Positions 1 through 6,401 of a DNA stretch of 10,194 nucleotides are shown in pieces. The position numbers were made by a program, and so were the translations under genes. The notes beneath the pieces were generated by a model. That model did not search any database. It was not told the DNA's origin and saw only the letters and a list, made by a program, of their open reading frames with translations. This DNA is from an uncultured Lysobacteraceae bacterium (lineage in GTDB: Bacteria; Pseudomonadota; Gammaproteobacteria; Xanthomonadales; Xanthomonadaceae): the NCBI GenBank assembly GCA_937897645.1, contig CALCNV010000043.1, positions 1 through 10,194 of the forward strand, given 5' to 3'. How positions within the stretch are numbered: the stretch's first letter is position 1; every line of letters begins with the position of its first letter.

Positions 1-1
1 T

Positions 2-400
2 TGCCTCTGCGGCGACGTGACCGTGCAGGCCAGCCTGCCCAGCAAGTGGGTGGCGCACTGCCATTGCAGCCTGTGCCGGCGCGCGCACGGCGCGGCGTTC
101 GTGACCTGGGTGGGTATGGAAGAAATGCGTTGCGTAATCGACGATGCGCACGGGCAGCTGCGTTGGTACCGCTCAAGCCCGGGCGCGGAACGTGGTTTCT
201 GTGGCCGCTGCGGCAGCATGCTGTTCTTCCGTTCGCAACGCTGGCCCGGCGAACTGCACATCGCCCTCGCCCACTTCACTGCGCCGGTGGATCGCACCCC
301 GCAGATGCATGCGTATTGGCAGGACCACGTGGCCTGGGCCAACGTGGATCCCAACGACGGCCTGCACCGCGGCACGCCGGAATCGGACGCCCTAGGCTGA
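2..400 (+). CDS. GFA-family (CENP-V/Mss4-like) zinc-binding protein, 5' end cut by window
   Basis: The reading frame is open from the first bases of the window and ends at a TGA, so this is the 3' part of a gene. About 10 N-terminal residues are probably missing, since family members are usually 120-150 residues. All cysteine groups of the GFA fold are visible: CLCGDV at the very start, CHCSLCRR about 20 residues further on, and FCGRCGS in the middle. These bind structural and catalytic zinc in the glutathione-dependent formaldehyde-activating enzyme family. Most small stand-alone members have no proven substrate, so the name describes a fold and not formaldehyde metabolism. No formaldehyde dehydrogenase gene is visible nearby. 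The internal GTG at 17 is not the true start, because it would delete the first CxC pair. The gene converges on the small secreted-protein gene, with a 120-bp palindromic element between them. Confidence 0.88.
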   Translation, partial: CLCGDVTVQASLPSKWVAHCHCSLCRRAHGAAFVTWVGMEEMRCVIDDAHGQLRWYRSSPGAERGFCGRCGSMLFFRSQRWPGELHIALAHFTAPVDRTPQMHAYWQDHVAWANVDPNDGLHRGTPESDALG

Positions 401-420
401 CGCACCCGAATGCCTCGCCG

Positions 421-540
421 TAGGGTGGGCCCAGGCCCACCATTGCCATCGCATGCCTCGCGATGGCAATGGGTAGAAAGGTCTCGCTCCCTTGCCATCG
501 CAAGGTGGAACATGGCGGCGGTGGGCCAAGGCCCACCCTA
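421..540. repeat. REPIN/BIME-like palindromic element, copy 1
   Basis: This 120-bp element is bounded by TAGGGTGGGCC and its inverted copy GGCCCACCCTA; with flanking CG the perfect terminal inverted repeat is 12 bp (419-430 and 531-542). Each end is itself a small hairpin (GTGGGC/GCCCAC) preceded by GTAG, the hallmark head of REP sequences, so two REPs face each other as in REPINs. Inside are a perfect 13-bp stem with a 7-nt loop (440-472) and a 6-bp stem with a CATC loop (490-505). It fills the gap between two convergent genes, 20 bp after one stop and 4 bp after the other, so it may end or stabilise both transcripts. A MITE with TA target duplication is the alternative reading. Copy 2 lies at 1032-1151. 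Confidence 0.85.
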
Positions 541-544
541 CGCG

Positions 545-892
545 TCATTGGTCGCCGGCGAGCGCCTTGCCGGTGTTGATGCCCTTGGCGAGCGCGGCGC
601 GGGCTTCTTCGTTTTCGTAGCGGATCTGCGCCTTGGTGCGGCAGATGCGGGACGTCATGTGGCTGCCCGTAGTCTTTTCGCGTTTGCAGACCAGAATGGC
701 GTCGTCCTTGTCGGCGGCAGTCACGGCGACGTCAAGCGCATTGGCCTCCAGCGGCGCCGTGTTGGGCGGCGATGGCTGGCTTGTACCGGCTTCGGGTTGG
801 GCCTGGGGCAGGGGTTCGGACGTCCCTGCCAGCGCCGGCATCGTGGCCAGTAGCAGCACGCTGGCCCACGCCAGGGAAAGGTGGTTTTTCAT
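545..892 (-). CDS. Small secreted protein of unknown function, two conserved-looking cysteines
   Basis: The product is 115 residues. An N-terminal Sec signal peptide is clear: K at residue 2, a hydrophobic stretch at about 6-20, and likely cleavage after ALA (20-22). A Pro/Ser/Thr-rich linker (about 26-48) follows, then a charged domain with Cys69 and Cys84 about the motif LVCKREKTTGSHMTSRIC, which could form a disulfide in the periplasm. I recognise this pattern (CxRE...TGS...C..) as common in uncharacterised short proteins of Xanthomonadaceae, but no function is known to me. The start is well supported: AAGGAGG at 901-907 sits 8 nt before the ATG. The gene stands alone between two copies of the same 120-bp repeat, ending 4 bp from copy 1, with 139 bp of unremarkable sequence separating its start from copy 2. 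Confidence 0.8.
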   Translation of the reverse strand: MKNHLSLAWASVLLLATMPALAGTSEPLPQAQPEAGTSQPSPPNTAPLEANALDVAVTAADKDDAILVCKREKTTGSHMTSRICRTKAQIRYENEEARAALAKGINTGKALAGDQ

Positions 893-1031
893 GGGGATAG
901 CCTCCTTCTTGATGGGGATGCCACGTTACTCCGATTCCGCCCGCCAGAAACAGGCCAGAGCGCGGCGTGCGACGGGCGGTTGCCCTTGCTATGTGCAGTC
1001 CCAGGCACCCGCATGCCGTTGGCGAAATCCA
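893..1031. other. Upstream region of the small secreted-protein gene
   Basis: This 139-bp non-coding stretch must hold the promoter of the minus-strand secreted-protein gene. The ribosome binding site AAGGAGG (minus strand) is at 901-907. I saw no convincing pair of -35 and -10 hexamers and no further repeat. Confidence 0.5.
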
Positions 1032-1151
1032 TAGGGTGGGCCCAGGCCCACCATTGCCATCGCATGTCCCGCGATGGCGATGGGTGGAAAGATTTCGCTC
1101 CCTTGCCATCGCAAGGTGGGAGATGGCGACGGTGGGCCTAGGCCCACCCTA
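1032..1151. repeat. REPIN/BIME-like palindromic element, copy 2
   Basis: This is a second 120-bp copy, 110 of 120 positions identical to copy 1 by hand alignment, without gaps. The terminal inverted repeats and the CCTTGCCATCGCAAGG hairpin are unchanged. In the large central stem one side has changed (GCAATGG to GCGATGG), which keeps a G-T/U pair. The left head reads ATAG instead of GTAG. The rightmost three bases (CTA) are the stop codon TAG of the minus-strand dehydrogenase gene, so the element overlaps that reading frame. Confidence 0.85.
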
Positions 1152-2315
1152 CGTGCGCCAGACTTCGCCGGCGGGGTCGAGTTCCATGGTCACCATGTCG
1201 TCGGCGCGCCAGCCGAAGCCGCAGAGGGCGAGGATGCCGTTGCTGACGGGGTCCAGGCCGAGGGCCTCTTCCAGCGGGATTTCGTTGATGGCGCAGGTGA
1301 TGAAGGCGCCCAGCCCGGCGTCGGTGGCGGCCAGGTACAGGGTCTGCGACAGGTGCCCGGCTTCCAGCACGATGGCGCGGTAGCCCTTGGCGTGGCTGCG
1401 GTATTTCCAGAAGCTGCGGTCGTAACGCGGCGCCAGCACCACCATCGCATGCGCGTTGGCGAACCAGTGCTGCTCCGCGACCGCGCGCATCGCGAATTGC
1501 GCCAGCGGCACGGGTGCGTCCGGCAGCGGTTCCAGCGCGTGGGCGACCGCGTGGTAGTGGTACAGGCCGGGCGCCAGGCCTTCGACGTTCTGCACGATCA
1601 GGTAGGCCTCGACCGGATGCAGGCCGCCGCCGGAGGGACTGGTTTTCTTTAGGAACACGGTGTCGTCGCTGACCCGCACCTGCGCTTGCGCGGCGAACAC
1701 ACGTTCGATCAGTTGCGCGAACAGCGCGTAGGGCAAGGGCGTATCGGCATCGAAATTGCGGCAGGTGGCGCGGCGCGCGAGCAAGTGGTCGAAGTCGGTG
1801 CGCGCGGTGCGCGGCAAGGGGATGCGCGCGGCGTCGGGCTTGCAGTCCAGTGCTTCGATCGGCGGCGGGCCGAGCACCTGGCGCAGTTCGCCCGCAGTTT
1901 CGGTACCGGTGTCGGCCATGGCCTGCACGGCATCGGCGTGGTCCCAGCGGGTGAAGGCGTGCACGGTGGCGGTGAGCGGATGCCAGTGCACGTCGCGCAA
2001 ACGCGCGTCGCGTTCGCGGTGGGCGGCGTGGCGTTTGCCGGTGCCGACGATCAGTCCCTGTTGCAGCAGGCGTTTGCAGGTGGCCGCGTCATCGGCGTTG
2101 AGGGTGCGCGCGTCGATCCACTCGTCGGGACTGAGCGCGCCGAGCAGTTCGCGTTCGGCGGCATCCACGTCGACTTCATGGCCGAGATGCGCGGCCAACG
2201 CGACCCAGCAACGTTCGCGTCGCAGTCCGGTGCCGCCTGCTAGCAATGCGTCGAGGTCGAAGCCGACGTCTTCGCGTGGTTCCAGGTACAGCACTTTGCA
2301 TCGGCGCACCTGCAT
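1149..2315 (-). CDS. SagB-related FMN dehydrogenase, putative peptide maturation dehydrogenase
   Basis: The product is 388 residues. The C-terminal half (about 177-388) is a nitroreductase-fold domain of the SagB/McbC type. It shows HLLARRATCRNFD (flavin-binding start), SPSGGGLHPVEAYLIVQN (226-243), EGLAPGLYHYH (245-255), FWKYRSHAKGYRAI, LEAGHLSQTLYLAA (317-330) and CGFGWR (365-370). SagB-type enzymes oxidise azolines to azoles in RiPPs such as streptolysin S. The N-terminal part (1-150), with LSPDEWIDARTL and a following L..LLQQGLIVG, looks like a winged helix and may bind a leader peptide; that is inference. It resembles the 'putative peptide maturation dehydrogenase' family (TIGR04511, from memory). 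I chose ATG 2315 over an upstream TTG at 2387 because GGGGAAGG lies just upstream and the conserved-looking sequence starts there. It is divergent from the precursor gene. The stop codon lies in a repeat. Confidence 0.85.
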   Translation of the reverse strand: MQVRRCKVLYLEPREDVGFDLDALLAGGTGLRRERCWVALAAHLGHEVDVDAAERELLGALSPDEWIDARTLNADDAATCKRLLQQGLIVGTGKRHAAHRERDARLRDVHWHPLTATVHAFTRWDHADAVQAMADTGTETAGELRQVLGPPPIEALDCKPDAARIPLPRTARTDFDHLLARRATCRNFDADTPLPYALFAQLIERVFAAQAQVRVSDDTVFLKKTSPSGGGLHPVEAYLIVQNVEGLAPGLYHYHAVAHALEPLPDAPVPLAQFAMRAVAEQHWFANAHAMVVLAPRYDRSFWKYRSHAKGYRAIVLEAGHLSQTLYLAATDAGLGAFITCAINEIPLEEALGLDPVSNGILALCGFGWRADDMVTMELDPAGEVWRT

Positions 2316-2358
2316 GCGGCCTTCCCCTGTTGCTGGCGTGTGTTGGCGACGAGCGGCA

Positions 2359-2396
2359 ACCCTACGGTTGTTTGCCAGCGCGGACAAGGCTAGATT
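2359..2396. promoter_or_regulatory. Candidate overlapping divergent promoters between dehydrogenase and precursor genes
   Basis: The 126-bp gap 2316-2441 must serve both divergent genes. For the precursor (plus), TTGTTT (2368-2373) and TAGATT (2391-2396) are 17 bp apart, matching 3/6 and 4/6 of the sigma-70 consensus. For the dehydrogenase (minus), TTGTCC (2382-2387) and TAGGGT (2359-2364) are also 17 bp apart, matching 4/6 and 3/6. The two pairs interlock, so one bound regulator could control both. Hexamer matches this weak occur by chance, so confidence is low. Confidence 0.3.
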
Positions 2397-2441
2397 GCTC
2401 GGCGGCAGGCCTGCAACGGGCCTGGACTTGGGGACATCACG

Positions 2442-2789
2442 ATGGCAACGAAGAAGACGGGCGCGTCAGGGAAGGCAGCGCCGCTGGATCCGAAGGTCGC
2501 AAGCAAGCTGCTGGACAAGCTGGGCACCGACAATGAGTTTCGCCGCTTGTTCAAGAAAGACCCGAAGGCCGCGTTGATCCAGGCCGGCTACAAGTTGCCG
2601 AAGGGCGATGCGGCAGCCGCCGCGGAACTGGACAGGATTTGCGGCTGCATGAGCGTGCAGAGCATCGCGCCGAAAGCCGATGTCCTCAAGGCACGCGACA
2701 GCCTGCACAGTTTGTTCACTGCAGGATTGGCAATGCAGCCGGTTCAGTTGAACGTTGCAAGTACCGCATCACGCCTCACGCGCAAATGA
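2442..2789 (+). CDS. NHLP-type RiPP precursor peptide (putative modified peptide)
   Basis: The product is 115 residues. After a basic, disordered start, residues 15-53 form a nitrile-hydratase-like leader: LDPKVASKLLDKLGTD, then FRRLFKKDPKAALIQAGY (33-50) and LP. The pattern aFR..f..DP.aAl...G...P is typical of NHLP and Nif11-related leaders. After an Ala-rich hinge (57-61) comes CGCMS (Cys67, Cys69), and then a tail with Ser71, 74, 87, 90, 107, 110 and Thr93, 108, 113, all possible modification sites. No GG cleavage motif is seen; AAAAAEL could be the hinge. It resembles the 'putative modified peptide / NHLP-related RiPP' family (TIGR04509, from memory). GGGGA at 2430-2434 precedes ATG by 7 nt. 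It lies between a SagB-like dehydrogenase (divergent) and a cyclase-TPR gene (convergent, 46-bp overlap), which supports a RiPP role. The final structure is unknown. Confidence 0.82.
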   Translation: MATKKTGASGKAAPLDPKVASKLLDKLGTDNEFRRLFKKDPKAALIQAGYKLPKGDAAAAAELDRICGCMSVQSIAPKADVLKARDSLHSLFTAGLAMQPVQLNVASTASRLTRK

Positions 2790-5350
2790 TTGGGTAGTTG
2801 CGCTACGTTCCATTTGGAATCAAAGGTCTTGAGCTCTAACTTGGCTTGATCCATTTTGCCGTCACTTGTGAGCAGTTCGGCTGCTCGCAAGTGCGCGGCA
2901 GTGGTATCGAACACGTCCAAGGATTGTTGACACCAAGAGCAGCCAAGCTCCATGTAAGCTCGACCACGATGGCTGTTCAACCAGCGCGCCTGCGCTATCG
3001 CCTTGTCAGTCAATCCTGCCGCTGCATACGCTTCCATCAAGACAGCATGGGTCTGGAAAGGCTCGCTTCCGGTCAACAGCGGCTCAAGCATTGCAATCGC
3101 CTTGTCCGGCTTGCCGGAAAGCCGCAGGTCATTCGCTTTCGATACTTCCAGCAGGTCGCGAAGCGGGCCGTGCGCAAGCAGTTGTTCGCGCTGCTTCAAC
3201 TCTTCCACGACGCCACGAGCGATGGCCGTATCGCCCATTCGCTGGGCGAGTATGCCTGCGCTGACCAGCGCATAGGCATCATCGGTCGCGTCCGCAACGC
3301 TTGTCGATTGCGCGATGGCCGTCGTGGTGGTTGCGACGATACGCCGGATTTCCTTCAGCGCAGACGCATGGTCGCCCTGTGCCCATGCGCTGATCGCGAC
3401 GGGATGGATCGAGAGTCGCGAACGCAGCGAGCCCGGCGGGGCTTGTGGTTCCAGTCCGCGGGCTTCGGCAAGTGCAGCCGCCCACTTGCCCTGGTCGAGG
3501 AGCACCGTGACCCTGTCGAAGTAGACACCACCGACTTTCACTGACTGCGGCCATGCTTTTGCGGCTTCATCGAAGCGTCGCTGCGCTGCGAACGTATTCG
3601 CGCGGCGTACCACGGTCGAGCTGGCGCCCAGGGAGGCTGCTTTGTCGAATGCCGCCTGTGCTTCCGCGAATTTCTCTTGCGCCAGCGACAAGCGGCCCAG
3701 CAAATCCCATGACAAAGGCGCGAATTCACTTTGCGGCGAGGTGGCACGCTTGGCGAAGGGAACGCCTTCCGCATAGCGGTTGCTTGAGGAAAATGCATTG
3801 CCGACGTTGGCGATGGCGGGGAAATAGTCTGGATAAAGACTGGCCATCTCCTGCCATTTCTGCAGGATGGCGGATGGGTCGTTGACTTGTGCCGTCCAGG
3901 CATCCAGGTACAACTGGTCCCTGGGCGTCAGGCGTCCCCTCAGCGCTATCGCCTTGTCGAGGTATTTCTTCCCCCCGGCCAGGTCACTCATCGCGTTGTG
4001 TGAACGCAACAAGCCTATGTAGGCCAATGCGAATTCCGCATCCAGCGCAACCGCACGCGCATAGAACGACTGTGCCTGTTCGTACTGCGCCACTGCAAAC
4101 GCTTTCTGCCCCAGCGCGTAAGCGCGCAAGGCGTCCAGGTTGGCCGTAGTGACATCGGGGAGCGGCTCGGAATCCTTTTGTATCGCTGCCAGCGCCTCGC
4201 CCAACTTGCCACGCAGCGTCGCCGTTACCTTGTCAATGGAACCCAGCGCCGAACCCACGCCCACGCCATCCACCGATTCGGCATACACCGTGGTCTGCGA
4301 ATGCGGGTCGATCACTTCCGCGCTCACGCGCACGCGGCCGCCCACTTCCGCCACCGTTGGCAGGATCACCGCACGCGCGCCATCACGGATTGCGATTTCC
4401 GACGCAATCGCCCGGTCCAGCACCGTGCCCGGCTTGCGCTGCATGCGCGCCAGCGTATCGCGCGCCTTCATGTCACTCAGCACGTTCACATAACGCGACT
4501 GCTCCAGGCTGATGCGGAACGCCTGCGCCAGCGAATCGTCCAGCACCTTGTCGCCAGTGAGATTGCGCAGGTCGCCCACCACCACCCAATCACGTTCCGA
4601 GAACGCAATCGCAGGCTGCGGCTTGGTCACGAACCACACGCCCACGCCCAGCCCCACCAGCAGCACCACTTCCGCCGCCAACGCCGCCGGCCGCCGCCAC
4701 AGCGGAATGTCGCGCCACGCCTTGGGCATGTTGGACGGCGCGCGCAACGGCGCGATGCCGACCTCGCCCACCTCGAAAATCTCGTGTGGCTCCGGGATGC
4801 CCTTGAAACGCCAGCGCCCGTAGGACTTCCACAACAGATGCTCCCCGCGTTCGCCCAGCTCGCGCGCCGCGCGCCGCGCCAGCGGTTCGGCCATCGCCGA
4901 CAGCAAAATCTGCCCCGGCCGCGCCAGCGTCATCATGCGCGCCGCCATCGGCTTGGCCAGGCCCTCGACCTCCAGCGGCTTGGCGCCCACCGACACCGCG
5001 GCCTCGCTGTTCTTCCAGGTCAGGACTTCGCCCACGTGCAGGCCAGCCCGCGCCTGCAGCTCATGGCCGCGCGCCTTGCCCATCTCGTGCAGGCCGCGCG
5101 CGTAATCCAGCGCGAAGCCCAACCCGTCGATGGGCCGCTCGAACAGCAACAGCAGGCCATCCGAATGATCGATCAGGCGCCCGCGCCACTGTTCCTGCAG
5201 GCGCAGGACCAGGCGGTCGTGTTCGCGGAACAGTTCGGACGCGGGAATATCGCCCAGGCGCTCGACCAGGCTGGTGGAATCCACCAGGTCGGTCAGCAGG
5301 ATGGTGCGCAGCTGCGGGCCTTCGGAGGCGGTGCGGGCGATCAGGTTCAT
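2744..5350 (-). CDS. Membrane class III nucleotidyl-cyclase-like / TPR protein, putative peptide modification system cyclase
   Basis: The product is 868 residues. Residues about 12-195 are a class III cyclase homology domain: ILLTDLVDST (metal Asp21), HSDGLLLLF (second Asp64), LHVGEV (104-109) and PMAARMMTLARPGQILLS (Arg138). One membrane helix spans about 222-241, preceded by WRRP, so the cyclase should be cytoplasmic and the rest periplasmic. Residues about 249-395 (FSERDWVVVGDLRNLTGD...) resemble the FlgO/TolB-like module found in bacterial kinase-TPR receptors, and TPRs run from about 400 to the end. A CSWC pair sits at 804-807. It matches the 'putative peptide modification system cyclase' family (TIGR04510, from memory). 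The start at 5350 is chosen over an upstream one at 5440, which would extend into the diguanylate cyclase gene. No clear ribosome site is seen; 19 bp separate it from that gene, so coupling is likely. Some catalytic residues look changed. Confidence 0.82.
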   Translation of the reverse strand: MNLIARTASEGPQLRTILLTDLVDSTSLVERLGDIPASELFREHDRLVLRLQEQWRGRLIDHSDGLLLLFERPIDGLGFALDYARGLHEMGKARGHELQARAGLHVGEVLTWKNSEAAVSVGAKPLEVEGLAKPMAARMMTLARPGQILLSAMAEPLARRAARELGERGEHLLWKSYGRWRFKGIPEPHEIFEVGEVGIAPLRAPSNMPKAWRDIPLWRRPAALAAEVVLLVGLGVGVWFVTKPQPAIAFSERDWVVVGDLRNLTGDKVLDDSLAQAFRISLEQSRYVNVLSDMKARDTLARMQRKPGTVLDRAIASEIAIRDGARAVILPTVAEVGGRVRVSAEVIDPHSQTTVYAESVDGVGVGSALGSIDKVTATLRGKLGEALAAIQKDSEPLPDVTTANLDALRAYALGQKAFAVAQYEQAQSFYARAVALDAEFALAYIGLLRSHNAMSDLAGGKKYLDKAIALRGRLTPRDQLYLDAWTAQVNDPSAILQKWQEMASLYPDYFPAIANVGNAFSSSNRYAEGVPFAKRATSPQSEFAPLSWDLLGRLSLAQEKFAEAQAAFDKAASLGASSTVVRRANTFAAQRRFDEAAKAWPQSVKVGGVYFDRVTVLLDQGKWAAALAEARGLEPQAPPGSLRSRLSIHPVAISAWAQGDHASALKEIRRIVATTTTAIAQSTSVADATDDAYALVSAGILAQRMGDTAIARGVVEELKQREQLLAHGPLRDLLEVSKANDLRLSGKPDKAIAMLEPLLTGSEPFQTHAVLMEAYAAAGLTDKAIAQARWLNSHRGRAYMELGCSWCQQSLDVFDTTAAHLRAAELLTSDGKMDQAKLELKTFDSKWNVAQLPNHLRVRRDAVLATFN

Positions 5351-5369
5351 GCCAGCGCTACCGTAGCAC

Positions 5370-6401
5370 TCAATCCTGCCACTCGACACGGTTGCCGCCG
5401 GCGCTCTTGGCCCGGTACAGGGCCTTGTCCGCCTGGGCATACCAGTCGTTCCAGTCGCGCTCCGGGTCGATCAGGCAGGCGCCGACGCTGAGCGTGCAGA
5501 TCAGCGGCGGCGACGGCTGCATCTGCTGCAGGGCGTGCGCGGTGCTGACCACGAAATCGGCGTAGCGCAGCATTTCGTCCGGGTTGGCCGCTTTGAGCAG
5601 CAGGCAGAACTCGTCGCCGCCCAACCGGCACGCCATGTCGTTGGAACCGGACAGCGAGCGCAGGATGTTGGCCACGCTTTGCAGCACGCGGTCGCCCAGC
5701 AGGTGGCCGTAGACGTCGTTGACGTTCTTGAAACGGTCGCAATCGATCAGCAGCAGGCCGTAGCCGTGGAAGCCGCCGTTGTTGCGGCCCTGCTCCAGGT
5801 ACAGGGCCAGCCCGCGCCGGTTGGACAGCGAGGTGAGCTCGTCGGTGCGGTTGAGTTCTTCGCTCTGGTTGAGCCGGTGCGAGGTGACGCGCAGGCTGTC
5901 CAGCGCGGCCTGCAACTCCTGGTTGCGGCGGCGCAGGCGGTGGATGAGGCCTTGTTCGTTGGACACCACGCGCATGATGGCGCGGCGCAGGAAATGCGAA
6001 ACCAGCGGGGCATCGCGATCGACCAGGCGCTCGAATTCCTCGTGGCGCAATTCCAGCAATACGCCGTCGCTGGCGACGGTGGCGGTGGCGCTGCGCGCGT
6101 GGTCGCCGATCAGCAGGCCCAGCTCGCCGAAGAATTCGCCGACCTCGAGGCGCTTGGCGGCCAGGTCGTCGCCGAAATCCAGCACCACCGCGCCTTCCAG
6201 GATCACGAACATGCAGGTGCCGATGTCACCGCGCAGGAACAGTTTTTCCCCCGCTTCCACCGGACGCACGCGCCCGGCCTGCGCGAACAGCTCGCACTCG
6301 GCCGCCGACAGTACGGCGACCGTCGGATCAATAGGCACTGCTTCAACCGCCGGGCGCGCCGGCAGGTGGCCAGCGTCCAGCACTGCGTTGTCCGGGTTCA
6401 T
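5370..6401 (-). CDS. Diguanylate cyclase with N-terminal cyclic-nucleotide-binding domain
   Basis: The product is 343 residues and soluble. Residues about 28-140 form a Crp-type cyclic-nucleotide-binding domain with an intact phosphate-binding cassette: FGELGLL (91-97) and ARSATATV with Arg103. A helical, probably coiled-coil linker (about 146-184) leads to a GGDEF domain with DELTSLSNRRG (187-197), the metal site IDCDRFKNVND (219-229) and RLGGDEF (259-265). The catalytic residues are intact, so it should make c-di-GMP from two GTP. The inhibitory RxxD site is missing (GSND at 252-255). I place the start at ATG 6401. An in-frame ATG at 6437 adds 12 residues, but its codons lack the strong GC third-position bias of the gene and it has no ribosome site; GGAG lies 11 nt before 6401. 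It is directly upstream of the cyclase-TPR gene in the same direction. Confidence 0.88.
   Translation of the reverse strand: MNPDNAVLDAGHLPARPAVEAVPIDPTVAVLSAAECELFAQAGRVRPVEAGEKLFLRGDIGTCMFVILEGAVVLDFGDDLAAKRLEVGEFFGELGLLIGDHARSATATVASDGVLLELRHEEFERLVDRDAPLVSHFLRRAIMRVVSNEQGLIHRLRRRNQELQAALDSLRVTSHRLNQSEELNRTDELTSLSNRRGLALYLEQGRNNGGFHGYGLLLIDCDRFKNVNDVYGHLLGDRVLQSVANILRSLSGSNDMACRLGGDEFCLLLKAANPDEMLRYADFVVSTAHALQQMQPSPPLICTLSVGACLIDPERDWNDWYAQADKALYRAKSAGGNRVEWQD

Noticed and set aside
410..853. Plus-strand open frame starting at the first palindromic element
   Set aside because: It runs through the repeat and antisense to the secreted-protein gene, which has a signal peptide and a strong ribosome binding site.
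421..1151. Two-copy repeat considered as a CRISPR array
   Set aside because: Only two 120-bp units nearly 500 bp apart with a gene between them; no regular spacers and no cas genes.
2313..2387. Upstream TTG start extending the dehydrogenase by 24 residues
   Set aside because: The added residues look unlike the family start, TTG is a rare start, and a good ribosome site precedes the ATG at 2315; the longer form would also cover the candidate promoters.
4178..5491. Plus-strand open frame of 437 codons across the cyclase gene
   Set aside because: It is antisense to the cyclase and membrane-helix coding region, which has recognisable motifs; the Arg/His/Gln-rich product has none.
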